64,000 nucleotides of DNA from CAZOOK01 sp964581385 (lineage in GTDB: Bacteria > Pseudomonadota > Gammaproteobacteria > Nevskiales > Nevskiaceae). The notes below the pieces were generated by a model. That model worked only from the letters and a program-made list of their open reading frames with translations. It was not told where the DNA came from and made no database searches. The DNA lies in the NCBI GenBank assembly GCA_964581385.1, contig CAZOOK010000028.1, positions 10,988-74,987 on the forward strand. The letters run 5' to 3'. Within the stretch, counting starts at the first letter, position 1. Every line of letters begins with the position of its first letter. Below, one piece after another: positions 24,613 to 34,065 of this stretch. The translations under genes and the position numbers were made by a program.

Positions 24613-26946
24613 CTACGGGTTCTCCGCCACCGGCATGGGCGGCGCACGCCAAAAGCGCGGCGCCGCAGCGCGCCAATTGATCACGCTGCGAACACCGTGT
24701 TCCGCGTCCAGATCGATGATTACCGCACCTTGCGTACCCGTCATAGACTCGCGTGCACCCAGCGCGCGATAGCGCCGTTCGACTTCCGCGCGCGGCAAGC
24801 GATAGCTGTTCGCGAACCCAGCCGCATAGATCACCAGCCTTGGATCAACAGCGGCAACGAAGTCCGGTGTTGAAGAGGTGCGGCTGCCGTGGTGTGGGGC
24901 GACCATGAGATCCGCTCTCAGCTGCTGGCGATGTATCTGCAGCAAATGCTTTTCGGCCGGGGCTTCAATGTCGGCCGGAAGCAGGATCGCGTGATCGCCC
25001 ACGAGGATGCGCAGCACGCAGCCACCGTTGTTGCGCGACCACTGGCCGGCATCGGGATGCAGGATTTCGAAATGAATGCCGTCCCAATTCCAGTTGCGAC
25101 CGTCACGACAAGGTTGCTCCGGCGTGAGTGCACCGATCTCCTCGCGCGGCGCCAGCAACTCGCGGATCGCGGGTGCGCCACCACGATGATCGAGGTCGGC
25201 GTGCGACACCATGAGCAGATCAATACGTGATACGCCTTCGTTGATCAAATACGGCGCGACGATCGAACGGCCGGCGTCGAATCCTTCCTCGTAGGCCGGG
25301 CCGGTATCGAACACCATCGCGTGATGCGCGGTGCGGATGGCGACGGCCAAGCCTTGCCCGACATCCAGTACGGCGACACGCACGCCCTGCACGATCGACA
25401 CCTGATGCGGCAGAAACATCGGCATCAGCAATGCGAGCCCGAGACCACGCGTCGGCAGACCGCGCGGTGCAAACAGCAGCAATGCGCCGCAGGCCGCGAA
25501 GATCAAAGCGGGTGCAGGCGCCGCAGCCGCCAGCCACGGATGCGGCAAGTGCTGCGCGAGCCATGCAAGATCTTCACGCAGTTTCCAGACGATCTCGGCG
25601 CAGGTGCCAAGCACGGGCACACCAAACCATGGCCACAGCCATGCGAGCAGCAGCGCGCCAACCAGCACTGGGGTCAGTATCGCAACGATCGGCACGGCTA
25701 GCAGATTGATGAACAGCGCAATCCAGCTGATGCCGCCGAAGAACCACAGTCCGAGTGGCGCCAGCGCAAGGCTGAGCAGCCATTGCACGGTCAAGCCTTC
25801 ACGCCATGAGGGAATTGGACCGACGCGATCGCTGGCAACGTAAGCGATGGCCGCCACCGCACCGAACGACAGCCACACGCCGGGACTCAGCACGGACGCC
25901 GGAGCCGGAATCAGCACCGCGAGCCAAGCCAGCGCAAGCATGCGCGACATCGACGCACGGTGCGATAGCAGTACTGCAAACGCGGCGAGCAGCACCATCA
26001 CCGTGGCGCGCATCACCGGCGCTTCAAGACCGGCGAGCGCCGAATAGAAGAGCGCGACAATGGCGGCGCCGATGCCGCCTGCTTTCTGTGCCGGCAACCA
26101 CAGGCACAATGCCGGCACCGTCGCCCACATCCAGCGCAGTACGAAGAAAGCCACACCGGCGACGATCGCAACATTGAATCCCGATACGGCGACCAGATGG
26201 CTGGTACCGGTCATGCGGAATATCGTCCAGTCGGCATCGTTCAGTTCTGACTCGTCGCCGACCGTCAGCGCGGCAACCAGCCCACGCGCCGGATGGTCCG
26301 GCAGCCACATTCGATAGCGGTCGCGGATGGAGTCACGCAGGCGCAGCAGCGAAATTCCGCCGGTTGCATCTGCACACGACGTTCCCTCGCGAACCGTGGT
26401 CACGGCTTCGATACCTTGCCGATAGAGCCAGCCTTCGTAATCGAAACCAGCCGGATTCGAGGAGCCGCGCGGCGCGCGCATACGCATGTGCAGTATCCAG
26501 CACTCACCGCCATGCGGTGCGACGTCCGTTCGGTACCAGCCCGCACGCATCAGCCGCGGTAGTGCAGCGTTGTCCACCGACGCATCGGGCGCAAACAAGA
26601 AATGCAGCGCATCGCCATCGCGCGCCGGCAGGCTCGCAATGCGTCCGCGTACGACGTGTTCTTCACCCTGCCGCGATTCGGGCCAGCGTTGCTCCAACCA
26701 TTGCTGGCCATGCCAGACCGACAGCAAAACGCCCAGCGCGAATCCGCTCCACCAGAAACGCAAGCGCCAAGGGATCAAAGCGGGAATGCTGATGAGCACG
26801 CACACCCAGAACGGCGGCAGCGCAGGCAATGCATGCACGAGCAATACGCCCACGGTCAGCACGATCGCGAGCAGGCGCGGATCGATGTCCGCGGCGAAAC
26901 CGCGAACTGGCAGCGCTGCCTCCTTGCGCGCCGGAACCACCGTCAT
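24613..26946 (-). CDS. comEC: DNA internalization competence protein ComEC/Rec2
   Basis: 777 residues, close to the usual length. Order: two N-terminal membrane segments, an OB-like soluble domain (about 80-200), the Competence domain with about eight membrane segments (about 220-490, including TGTSHLVAVSGFNVAIVAG), and a metallo-beta-lactamase-like domain from about 520 with DVGQGLAVAI and the metal motif SHADLDH, then APHHGS. ComEC forms the inner-membrane channel for single-stranded DNA in natural transformation. The gene overlaps lolD by 4 bp, a neighbour arrangement also known from Pseudomonas and Xanthomonas. All key motifs are intact, so the organism may be transformable. Confidence 0.93.
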   Translation of the reverse strand: MTVVPARKEAALPVRGFAADIDPRLLAIVLTVGVLLVHALPALPPFWVCVLISIPALIPWRLRFWWSGFALGVLLSVWHGQQWLEQRWPESRQGEEHVVRGRIASLPARDGDALHFLFAPDASVDNAALPRLMRAGWYRTDVAPHGGECWILHMRMRAPRGSSNPAGFDYEGWLYRQGIEAVTTVREGTSCADATGGISLLRLRDSIRDRYRMWLPDHPARGLVAALTVGDESELNDADWTIFRMTGTSHLVAVSGFNVAIVAGVAFFVLRWMWATVPALCLWLPAQKAGGIGAAIVALFYSALAGLEAPVMRATVMVLLAAFAVLLSHRASMSRMLALAWLAVLIPAPASVLSPGVWLSFGAVAAIAYVASDRVGPIPSWREGLTVQWLLSLALAPLGLWFFGGISWIALFINLLAVPIVAILTPVLVGALLLAWLWPWFGVPVLGTCAEIVWKLREDLAWLAQHLPHPWLAAAAPAPALIFAACGALLLFAPRGLPTRGLGLALLMPMFLPHQVSIVQGVRVAVLDVGQGLAVAIRTAHHAMVFDTGPAYEEGFDAGRSIVAPYLINEGVSRIDLLMVSHADLDHRGGAPAIRELLAPREEIGALTPEQPCRDGRNWNWDGIHFEILHPDAGQWSRNNGGCVLRILVGDHAILLPADIEAPAEKHLLQIHRQQLRADLMVAPHHGSRTSSTPDFVAAVDPRLVIYAAGFANSYRLPRAEVERRYRALGARESMTGTQGAVIIDLDAEHGVRSVINWRAAAPRFWRAPPMPVAENP

Positions 26947-27641
26947 GCAGGTGCGATCAGCCCGCCGTTGCGCAACGTGCCGCCTTCCAGGCGATAGACG
27001 CGGTCGAGGCGTGCCGCGAGACGCTCATCATGCGTGACGACAATGAGGCTCGTGCCGAGCTCCCGATTCAGTTCGAGCATCAGCTCGAACACCGTGGCCG
27101 CCGTGCGACTGTCGAGATTTCCGGTCGGCTCGTCGGCGAGTACGCACGATGGACGCGTCACCAGCGCGCGCGCGACCGCCGCGCGCTGGCGCTCGCCGCC
27201 GGATAGCTCGCCCGGTTTGTGCTGCAGGCGCTCACCAAGACCAACGCGTTTAAGCAGGCTGGCGGCGCGCTCGTTCGCCTCGGCGACCGGCATGCGCCGG
27301 ATCAGCAACGGCATGGCGACGTTTTCGAGCGCGCTGAATTCCGGCAGCAGATGATGAAACTGGTAAACGAAACCGAGCGCTTGGTTGCGCAGATGACTGC
27401 GCTCGGCGTCCGACAGCTCGCTCATCTTGCGGCCGGCCACCCAGACATCGCCCGCCGTCGGCGAATCGAGTCCGCCGAGAATGTGCAGGAACGTGCTCTT
27501 GCCGGCGCCGGAGCTGCCCATGACCGCGACGCGCTCACCGCGATGCACTTCGAAATCGATGCCGGAAAACACTTCGAGGCGAAGGCGGCCGTCGTCGAAA
27601 GTCTTGGCCAGCCCGCTGGCGCGCAATACCGCGTCACTCAT
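26943..27641 (-). CDS. lolD: Lipoprotein-releasing ABC transporter ATP-binding protein LolD
   Basis: 232 residues with Walker A GSSGAGKST, the ABC signature LSGGERQR, Walker B CVLADEPTGNLD and the H-loop VVTHDE. The beginning, VLRASGLAKTFDDGRLRLEVF, is typical of LolD in the MacB-like ABC group. LolD powers extraction of outer-membrane lipoproteins from the inner membrane and their transfer to LolA. The gene overlaps the permease gene by 8 bp and comEC by 4 bp, so one transcript is expected. Confidence 0.93.
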   Translation of the reverse strand: MSDAVLRASGLAKTFDDGRLRLEVFSGIDFEVHRGERVAVMGSSGAGKSTFLHILGGLDSPTAGDVWVAGRKMSELSDAERSHLRNQALGFVYQFHHLLPEFSALENVAMPLLIRRMPVAEANERAASLLKRVGLGERLQHKPGELSGGERQRAAVARALVTRPSCVLADEPTGNLDSRTAATVFELMLELNRELGTSLIVVTHDERLAARLDRVYRLEGGTLRNGGLIAPA

Positions 27642-28881
27642 AACGTAAAGCCTCCGCAGGCTGGACGCGTGACGCGCGCCAGGCGGGATACAGCGTGGAC
27701 AGCAATCCCAGCGCGAGTGAGAGCACGCTGATACGGATCACGTCGGTGGTTTTCAACTCCGACGGCAGATCGCTGATGTAGTAAATCGACGGATCGAGAA
27801 ATTGATGACCCGTCGCCAGCTGCAACAGCGGCATCAAAGTTTCGACATTGAGCGCGAGCAACACTCCGAGCACGACACCGACGCCGGTGCCGATGAAACC
27901 GATCAGTGATCCCTGCACCATGAAAATCAGCATGATCGAGCGTGGCGTTGCGCCGAGCGTGCGCAGGATCGCGATATCCGGCTGCTTTTCCTGGACCACC
28001 ATGACCAGTGTCGACACGATGTTGAAGGCGGCAATACCGACCAGCAGCGACAGGATCAGGAACATCACCGTCTTCTCGGTCGCCACCGCTTTGAAGTAGT
28101 TTGCGTGCTGGCGCGTCCAGTCGCTGATGTAATAAATGCCCGGCAGATCGCGCGCGATTTCGCGGACGACTTCGGGGGCCTTGAACATGTCGTGCAGCTT
28201 CAAGCGCACCCCGGTGACTTTGTCGCCCATGCGATAGAGCGTGGCGGCGTCCTGCAGATTCAACAACACCAGACCGCGATCGAATTCATACATGCCGACC
28301 TGGAACACACCGGCGACGGTGAACCGTCGGAAGCGCGGCAAAATACCCGCCGGAGTAACAGTGGCCTGCGGGATCATCAGGTCGACTTTGTCGCCGACGG
28401 TAACGCCGAGCGATTGCGCGAGCTCGGCGCCAACCACGATCTTGAATTCACCGGCCTTCAAATCTTCGAGCTTGCCGGACTTCATGTGCGCTCCGATGTC
28501 CGAAACTTTCTCCTCCTCCTGAGGAAGAACGCCGCGCAGTGCAGTGCCGGACAAATCCCCGCCCTCCCTGAGCATGGCCTCGCCTTCGACATACGGCGCA
28601 ACAGCCTCAACCTCGGGATTCTGCTGAGCCTTCGCGGCGACGCCCTGCCAGTCGTCGAGGCCATCGTGCAACGCCGAAATCGTTGCATGCGAAGCCATGC
28701 CGAGAATGCGCCCACGCAATTCGCGCTCGAAGCCGTTCATCACCGACAGCACCGTGATCAGCGTCGCCACGCCGAGCGCGATGCAGATCATCGACGCTGC
28801 CGAGATGAATGAAATGAAGTGATTGCGCCGCTTCGCGCGCGTATAGCGCAGGCCGGCGTAGAGCTCGTAGGGATTACGCAT
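27634..28881 (-). CDS. lolC: Lipoprotein-releasing ABC transporter permease LolC/LolE family
   Basis: 415 residues from the ATG at 28881; a TTG 9 bp upstream is in frame but less likely. The start MRNPYELYAGLRYTRAKRRN is the classic LolC/E N-terminus. A first membrane segment is at about 22-45 (FISFISAASMICIALGVATLITVLSV), followed by a long periplasmic domain (about 50-260) and three C-terminal membrane segments (VMFLILSLLVGIAAFNIVSTLV; a second near 315; ISVLSLALGLLSTLYPAWRAS). Only one permease gene is present beside lolD, unlike the lolC-lolD-lolE order of Pseudomonas. It may act as a homodimer (LolF-like) or pair with a permease encoded elsewhere. Confidence 0.92.
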   Translation of the reverse strand: MRNPYELYAGLRYTRAKRRNHFISFISAASMICIALGVATLITVLSVMNGFERELRGRILGMASHATISALHDGLDDWQGVAAKAQQNPEVEAVAPYVEGEAMLREGGDLSGTALRGVLPQEEEKVSDIGAHMKSGKLEDLKAGEFKIVVGAELAQSLGVTVGDKVDLMIPQATVTPAGILPRFRRFTVAGVFQVGMYEFDRGLVLLNLQDAATLYRMGDKVTGVRLKLHDMFKAPEVVREIARDLPGIYYISDWTRQHANYFKAVATEKTVMFLILSLLVGIAAFNIVSTLVMVVQEKQPDIAILRTLGATPRSIMLIFMVQGSLIGFIGTGVGVVLGVLLALNVETLMPLLQLATGHQFLDPSIYYISDLPSELKTTDVIRISVLSLALGLLSTLYPAWRASRVQPAEALRYE

Positions 28882-28956
28882 GGGCGGCAATTAGACCACA
28901 ACGCGGCGCTTGCGCGTCGCCTGCGGTCGCGAACTGCAATGTACACTCCGGCACAT

Positions 28957-28986
28957 GAAAAAGCCGGCGCAGTCGCCTGCGCCGGC
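28957..28986 (-). terminator. Rho-independent terminator after etfA
   Basis: On the minus strand GCCGGCGCAG-GCGA-CTGCGCCGGC forms a perfect 10-bp stem with a 4-nt loop, followed by TTTTT. It lies 30 bp after the etfA stop and separates the etf genes from lolC. Confidence 0.9.
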
Positions 28987-29016
28987 CCGGTTCAATGTGA
29001 AACGTGGCCGACAGCC

Positions 29017-29955
29017 TTACAGCTTGCCCGTCAGTTCCGGCACGACCTGGAACAGGTCACCGACCAGGCCGAAATCGGCCACTTCGAAAATGGGCGCTTC
29101 CGGGTCCTTGTTGATGGCAACGATGGTGCGCGCATCCTTGATTCCGGCAAGGTGCTGGATCGCACCGGAAATGCCGATCGCGAAATACAATTCCGGTGCG
29201 ATGATCTTTCCGGTCTGGCCGACCTGCATATCGTTCGGCACATAGCCGGAGTCGACCGCGGCGCGCGAAGCGCCAACCGCTGCACCGATCTTGTCCGCGA
29301 ATTTGTAGATCACCGAGAAATTCTCGGAGCTGCCCAGCGCGCGACCACCGGATACCACGCGCGAGGCCGACTGCAGATCCGGGCGCTCGTTTTTCTGCGC
29401 TTCCAGCTTCACGAAACGGGTGTGTGTCGGCAGCGTGGCATTCACCGTCGTCGCTTCGATCGCGGCACTGCCGGTGGCAGCTACGGCAGTGAACGAAGCC
29501 AGGCGGACCGTCGCGACCACTGCAGGCGCGGCCGGTGCTTCGATCGTCTGGATCGCGTTACCGGCGTAGATCGGACGATCGAACGAGGTCGGGCCGTGCA
29601 CGGCCATCACGTCGCTGATCTGTTGCGCGCCGAGCTTGGCGGCGACGCGCGGAGCCAAATCCTTTCCAAACGTGGTTCCCGGAAACAACAAGTGCGTGTA
29701 ACCACCCTTCGCGAGCTCGACCACCTGCGGAGCGAACGTCGCCGCCAGCGGATGCGCGTTCTCGGCGCGTTCAATCTTCAGCACCTTGGTGACGCCATCG
29801 AGCTTCGCAGCCTGCTCGGCTGCTCCGCCAACGTGGGCGCCGAACAGCGCCACGCTGATTTCACCGCCAATCGCTTTCGCCGCCGCGACAACCTTCGCAA
29901 CGCCGCCATTGAGCTTGCCGTCGGCATGCTCACCAATAACCAGAATCTTGCTCAT
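29017..29955 (-). CDS. etfA: Electron transfer flavoprotein alpha subunit
   Basis: 312 residues, usual length. Start SKILVIGEHADGKL; the C-terminal FAD domain shows SRVVSGGRALGS, GASRAAVDSGYVPNDMQVGQTG and PELYFAIGISGAIQHLAGI, which are diagnostic for EtfA. With EtfB it accepts electrons from acyl-CoA dehydrogenases such as those at 19.9-23.5 kb and passes them to ETF-ubiquinone oxidoreductase. It follows etfB by 28 bp on the same strand. Confidence 0.96.
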   Translation of the reverse strand: MSKILVIGEHADGKLNGGVAKVVAAAKAIGGEISVALFGAHVGGAAEQAAKLDGVTKVLKIERAENAHPLAATFAPQVVELAKGGYTHLLFPGTTFGKDLAPRVAAKLGAQQISDVMAVHGPTSFDRPIYAGNAIQTIEAPAAPAVVATVRLASFTAVAATGSAAIEATTVNATLPTHTRFVKLEAQKNERPDLQSASRVVSGGRALGSSENFSVIYKFADKIGAAVGASRAAVDSGYVPNDMQVGQTGKIIAPELYFAIGISGAIQHLAGIKDARTIVAINKDPEAPIFEVADFGLVGDLFQVVPELTGKL

Positions 29956-29983
29956 GTCTCTATAGTCCTCGAAGTCGGCAGTA

Positions 29984-30730
29984 TCAAACCAAGCCCTTGC
30001 CTTTCAGCGCGGAGATCAGCTCATCGACGGTCTTCACGACCACGCCCTTGCTGCGCTTCGGCGGCGCCACGGTTTTCACGGTTTTCAGGGCAGCGCCTGC
30101 GGCAATACCGAGATCGGCGAAGCTGACCGTCTCGATCGGCTTCTTCTTCGCCTTCATGATGTCCGGCAGCTTGAGATAGCGCGGCTCGTTGAGTCGCAGA
30201 TCGGCGGAAATAATCGCGGGCAGATCGACTTCCAGCGTTTCCAGACCGGCATCGATTTCACGAGTGACGGTAGCCTTGCCGCCCTCCAGCTCAACCTTGG
30301 ACGCGAATGTCGCCTGCGGCAGATCGAGCAGGCCGGCGACCAGCTGCGCAGTCTGATTGGCATCGTCGTCGATGGCCTGCTTGCCGAGCACAAAGAGCTG
30401 CGCGCCTTCCTTCTTGAACACCGCAGCGAGCGCCCTGGCGGCGCTCAGCGGCTGCACTTCCGACTCTTCTTTCACGTGAACCGCGCGATCCGCGCCGAAG
30501 GCCAGTGCCGTACGCAAGGTCTCTTCGCACTTGGCGCCGCCGATCGTCACCGCGATGATTTCGGTGACCTTGCCCTTCTCTTTCAGACGAACCGCCTCTT
30601 CCATCGCGATTTCATCGAACGGATTCATGCTGAACTTCACGCCGTCGGTGACGACGCCGGAACCATCCGGCTTCACCTGAATACGGACGTTGTAGTCGAC
30701 AACTCGTTTGACGCTGACCAAGACTTTCAT
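29984..30730 (-). CDS. etfB: Electron transfer flavoprotein beta subunit
   Basis: 248 residues starting MKVLVSVKRVVDYNVRI. Family features: MNPFDEIAMEEAVRLKEKG, GKQAIDDDANQTAQLVAGLL (AMP site) and EVDLPAIISADLRLNEPRY. It forms the heterodimer with EtfA, is the first gene of the pair, and has a 318-bp upstream gap that should hold its promoter. Confidence 0.96.
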   Translation of the reverse strand: MKVLVSVKRVVDYNVRIQVKPDGSGVVTDGVKFSMNPFDEIAMEEAVRLKEKGKVTEIIAVTIGGAKCEETLRTALAFGADRAVHVKEESEVQPLSAARALAAVFKKEGAQLFVLGKQAIDDDANQTAQLVAGLLDLPQATFASKVELEGGKATVTREIDAGLETLEVDLPAIISADLRLNEPRYLKLPDIMKAKKKPIETVSFADLGIAAGAALKTVKTVAPPKRSKGVVVKTVDELISALKGKGLV

Positions 30731-31048
30731 TGCTGATCCCGGTGTTGACAGGTAGTGGAAATATTTCTGATCGGTAATTGATCCATCATCGGAAGCGGTG
30801 AAAAGAATCGCCGCCCGCGACGCCTTAAGGCGTCCCGCCTATTGCCCGCCCCTCGTGTGGAAGACATGCGACAGATCGACACCCCCGCGCCGGCACGGAC
30901 CTGAAACCCGATAAAACCGCTCGGGACTGGCGACCGACACGCTTAATTCTCGAATTTTACCATCGCGGAGCGGCCTTTGCTCAAAGATGTGCTGTGGGAA
31001 AAAGAGCGGATACAGTCCACGTTGGCATGTGCGCGCCGGTACCACCGT
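30731..31048. other. 318-bp gap between etfB and the SPOR gene
   Basis: No gene seen. It contains the 16-bp palindrome GACGCCTTAAGGCGTC at 30819-30834, which could form a stem followed on the minus strand by TTCTTTTC and so might end the transcript of the SPOR/folC block. In Pseudomonas and Xanthomonas cvpA and purF usually follow at this place; neither is found here. Confidence 0.45.
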
Positions 31049-31930
31049 TCAGTCCGACGCGCGGCGCGCGCCCGGATAGCCCTGATGCTGAACCTTGGCG
31101 AGTGTGCGATCCGCCTCCGCCTGCGACGCCAGCGGTCCGATACGCACGCGAAACAGCTTGCCGGCGGCGGTGGTAATCGGCGAAACCTCGCAGCTGTATC
31201 CCGCGTCGTGCAGCAAGCTGACCGTGGTTTGTGCATTGCCCTGCGAGGCGTAGCTACCCACCTGCACGTACCAAGCGGGCCCGGCAGGCGGCGGCGTAGC
31301 AGGAGTCGACGCTGATGCTGCCACTGCCGGTACAGGCTTCGGCGGGGGCGGCACCGTCGCCGGCTTCGCCACGGGTTTTGCGGCTGGTGTTGCCGATGGC
31401 TTTGGCGGCAGCTTGGCGGCAGCAGGGTGAACTGGCTGGATCGTTGGTACCGTTGGCTTGGACGGCGGTGCGACCGAGGCATTCTCGTGCGCGGGTGGCG
31501 ACGTTGAGGTGGTAGCTGCCGGCGCAAAAGCTGGAGGTGGCGCCGTCGCTGCGGGAAGTTCGGCAACTGCGGGCGCGGGCGAAGACGTCGCAGCTGCCAC
31601 TGCGACCGGCTCGGTGTGGACACTCGCAGCGCTATCCGTCGCGACGGCATCATTAGGCGCGCGCGGCGAAGGCGCAACCGCTGCGGACGGAACCGAACTC
31701 GCCGGCGCAGGTAACGGCCGGGGTAGCGAGGCCACCGTCGAAGCCGCTGCGGGCAGAGTTTCCGCCACCGGACTGACCGCCAGATGCGCGGCGGAATCGA
31801 CCTTCACCGTCACCGAGTCGTGCGCCGCACCTGCAGGCGTCCGTCCGGATGGCAGCAACCACAGCACAATCAACAAACCACCGATGATGACGACTAGGCC
31901 CAGCAGCCGGCGCTGCAACGGATTATCCAT
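31049..31930 (-). CDS. SPOR-domain cell-division protein (DedD-like)
   Basis: 293 residues. One N-terminal membrane segment (LLGLVVIIGGLLIVLWLLP) is followed by a long Pro/Ala/Thr-rich periplasmic linker (about 35-210) and a C-terminal SPOR domain starting WYVQVGSYASQGNA and ending near LAKVQHQGYP. SPOR domains bind denuded septal peptidoglycan and recruit the protein to the division site. It overlaps folC by 8 bp, as dedD usually does. The linker is low complexity, so long frames seen in other phases there are not real genes. Confidence 0.88.
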   Translation of the reverse strand: MDNPLQRRLLGLVVIIGGLLIVLWLLPSGRTPAGAAHDSVTVKVDSAAHLAVSPVAETLPAAASTVASLPRPLPAPASSVPSAAVAPSPRAPNDAVATDSAASVHTEPVAVAAATSSPAPAVAELPAATAPPPAFAPAATTSTSPPAHENASVAPPSKPTVPTIQPVHPAAAKLPPKPSATPAAKPVAKPATVPPPPKPVPAVAASASTPATPPPAGPAWYVQVGSYASQGNAQTTVSLLHDAGYSCEVSPITTAAGKLFRVRIGPLASQAEADRTLAKVQHQGYPGARRASD

Positions 31931-33203
31931 CTAACTGTCTCGCGACCTCGGCAACCGTAAGAAAGGAGCCGCAAACCAGCACTACCTCATCCCTGCCGAG
32001 GTCGCGTGTGGCTGCGGCGAACGCGCTGAGGATGTCCGGGAACTGCTTGCCGCGCAATACATGCGCCCGTTCCGCCAATACGTCGCTGGATAGACCACGT
32101 GGCGGCGGCAGGCCGCCGAGATAGGTGGCCACGACGACGGGCGCCAGAGCCGCCGCGACCTCTTCGACAGGTTTGTCTGCGAGCATTCCCAGAACCAGCC
32201 GCGCACGGCCCGCCAATCCAGTTTCGCGCAGATTCAGCGCGAGAATCTGCGCCGCCTCCGCGTTATGGGCGACGTCGAGAATCACTGCGCCGCGCCGCTC
32301 GAAGCGGCCCGGCAGGTGCAGCGCCGGCAGGGCGGCACGGATCGCGGTTGCCGCAACCGGCAGCGAAGATTGCATCGCCTCCACCAGTGCGAGGGCGCCC
32401 GCCGCGTTGCGCAACTGCACGGCGCCAGCGAGTGCCGGTGCCGGCAGATCACCGATCGTGACCGCATCCGCGCCCGCGCCGCCGCGCCACTCCCAGCGTC
32501 CATCGGATCGCGGCGAATAACTGAAATCGATACCGATACTTCGCAGCGGCGCACCCACCGCAGCAGCCACAGCGGCGATGCTGGCCGGCGGCTCGATATC
32601 GACGCAGATGGCGACGCGACCGTGGCGGAAAATGCCGGCTTTCTCGCGTCCAATGGACTCACGATCGGAGCCGAGCCAGTCGATATGATCGAGGCCGATG
32701 TTGGTCACGAGCGCGGCGTCGGTGTCGATGATGTTCACCGCGTCGAGCCGGCCGCCGAGCCCGACTTCAAGCACTTGCACATCGACATCCGCCGCACGGA
32801 ACAACCACAGCGCGGCGAGCGTGCCGAACTCGAAGTAAGTCAGTTCGATCGAGCCGCGTGCTGCTTCGATAAGCTCAAAAGCCTCGCACAGCGCGTCGTC
32901 ATCCACTGGTTTGCCGTCAACGACGATGCGTTCGTTGTAGCGCAGAAGATGCGGGGATGTGTACGTGCCGACACGATAGCCGGCGGCGCGATAGATGCCG
33001 TCGAGCAACGCCACGGTCGAACCCTTGCCATTGGTGCCGGCGACGGTCAGCGTGCGGGCGCGCGGATGCAGTAGATCGAGCGTTATGGCAACGGAACGCA
33101 CGCGATCGAGGCCCAGCTCGATCGCGCGCGGATGCAGCGTTTCCTGGTAGGCGAGCCATTCCCCCAGACGCCGAGGCGTCCGGGGTGGTGGATCAATGGG
33201 CAA
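31923..33203 (-). CDS. folC: Dihydrofolate synthase/folylpolyglutamate synthase
   Basis: 426 residues. The start is a TTG at 33203, inside the end of accD (11-bp overlap); no ATG fits, and the following LGEWLAYQETLHPRAIELGL is the normal FolC N-terminus. The P-loop is VAGTNGKGST, followed by YTSPHLLRYNERI; the Mur ligase central and C-terminal domains follow with VTNIGLDHIDWLG. It adds glutamate to dihydropteroate and to tetrahydrofolates. The accD-folC-dedD order is conserved in gammaproteobacteria. Confidence 0.93.
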   Translation of the reverse strand: MPIDPPPRTPRRLGEWLAYQETLHPRAIELGLDRVRSVAITLDLLHPRARTLTVAGTNGKGSTVALLDGIYRAAGYRVGTYTSPHLLRYNERIVVDGKPVDDDALCEAFELIEAARGSIELTYFEFGTLAALWLFRAADVDVQVLEVGLGGRLDAVNIIDTDAALVTNIGLDHIDWLGSDRESIGREKAGIFRHGRVAICVDIEPPASIAAVAAAVGAPLRSIGIDFSYSPRSDGRWEWRGGAGADAVTIGDLPAPALAGAVQLRNAAGALALVEAMQSSLPVAATAIRAALPALHLPGRFERRGAVILDVAHNAEAAQILALNLRETGLAGRARLVLGMLADKPVEEVAAALAPVVVATYLGGLPPPRGLSSDVLAERAHVLRGKQFPDILSAFAAATRDLGRDEVVLVCGSFLTVAEVARQLDG

Positions 33204-34065
33204 CGTTGGGCGTGAAGTGCGTCAGCGTCGCGAGTATGCGATGAACGCGCTCGCGCATTTCACGGCGATCGATGATCAGATCGATCGCGCCCTTTTCGAC
33301 GAGGAACTCGGCGCGCTGGAAGCCTTCCGGCAATTTTTGACGCACAGTCTGTTCGATCACGCGTGGACCGGCGAAACCGATCAGTGCCTTAGGTTCGGCG
33401 ATGTGCACGTCACCCAGCATTGCGAAGCTGGCCGATACGCCGCCCATGGTCGGATGCGTCAGTACCGAAATGAACGGCAGACCACGCTCCGCCAGTTTCG
33501 CCAGCGCAGCGGAAGTCTTGGCCATCTGCATCAGCGAGAACAGCGATTCCTGCATGCGCGCGCCACCGCTCGCACAGAAGCAGATCAACGGAATGCCGTG
33601 CTCCATGGCGGCATTGACGCCCGCGACGAATTTTTCGCCAACGACGCTGCCCATCGAGCCGCCCATGAACGAGAACTCAAATGCCGAAGCCACCAGCGGC
33701 AAGCCCATTACCTGGCCGCGCATCACAATCAGCGCGTCGTCTTCGTGGGTCTCGTCGCGTGCTTCCGCGAGACGCTCGGTGTATTTGCGCGTGTCCTTGA
33801 AGTGCAGCGGATCGGTCGCGCGCAGGCCGGTGGCAATTTCAAAACGCGGTTCCGGGTCGAGAAACAAGTTCAGGCGCGCACGCGCCTCGATCGCACGGTG
33901 ATGTCCGCATTTCGGGCAGACTTCCAGCGTGCGTTCCAGCTCGGCGCGATACAGCACGGCGTTGCAGCTTTCGCACTTGGTCCACAGGCCTTCCGGCACG
34001 CTCTTGCGGCGTACACCCTCGCGCAACAACCGCGATCCACCCGAAATTCTTTCTATCCAGCTCAT
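33193..34065 (-). CDS. accD: Acetyl-CoA carboxylase carboxyltransferase beta subunit
   Basis: 290 residues. A zinc ribbon is present with Cys31, Cys34, Cys50 and Cys53 (KCESCNAVLYR...VCPKCGHH). The carboxyltransferase core has GGSMGSVVGEKF, CASGGARMQES and GFAGPRVIEQTV. AccD and AccA transfer carboxyl from biotin to acetyl-CoA, the first step of fatty acid synthesis. It overlaps trpA by 4 bp and folC by 11 bp. Confidence 0.96.
   Translation of the reverse strand: MSWIERISGGSRLLREGVRRKSVPEGLWTKCESCNAVLYRAELERTLEVCPKCGHHRAIEARARLNLFLDPEPRFEIATGLRATDPLHFKDTRKYTERLAEARDETHEDDALIVMRGQVMGLPLVASAFEFSFMGGSMGSVVGEKFVAGVNAAMEHGIPLICFCASGGARMQESLFSLMQMAKTSAALAKLAERGLPFISVLTHPTMGGVSASFAMLGDVHIAEPKALIGFAGPRVIEQTVRQKLPEGFQRAEFLVEKGAIDLIIDRREMRERVHRILATLTHFTPNVAH

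Noticed and set aside
28819..30126. Plus-strand open frame of 435 residues over etfA/etfB
   Set aside because: Antisense shadow of etfA and the start of lolC; composition rich in Arg/His/Asp and no known fold.
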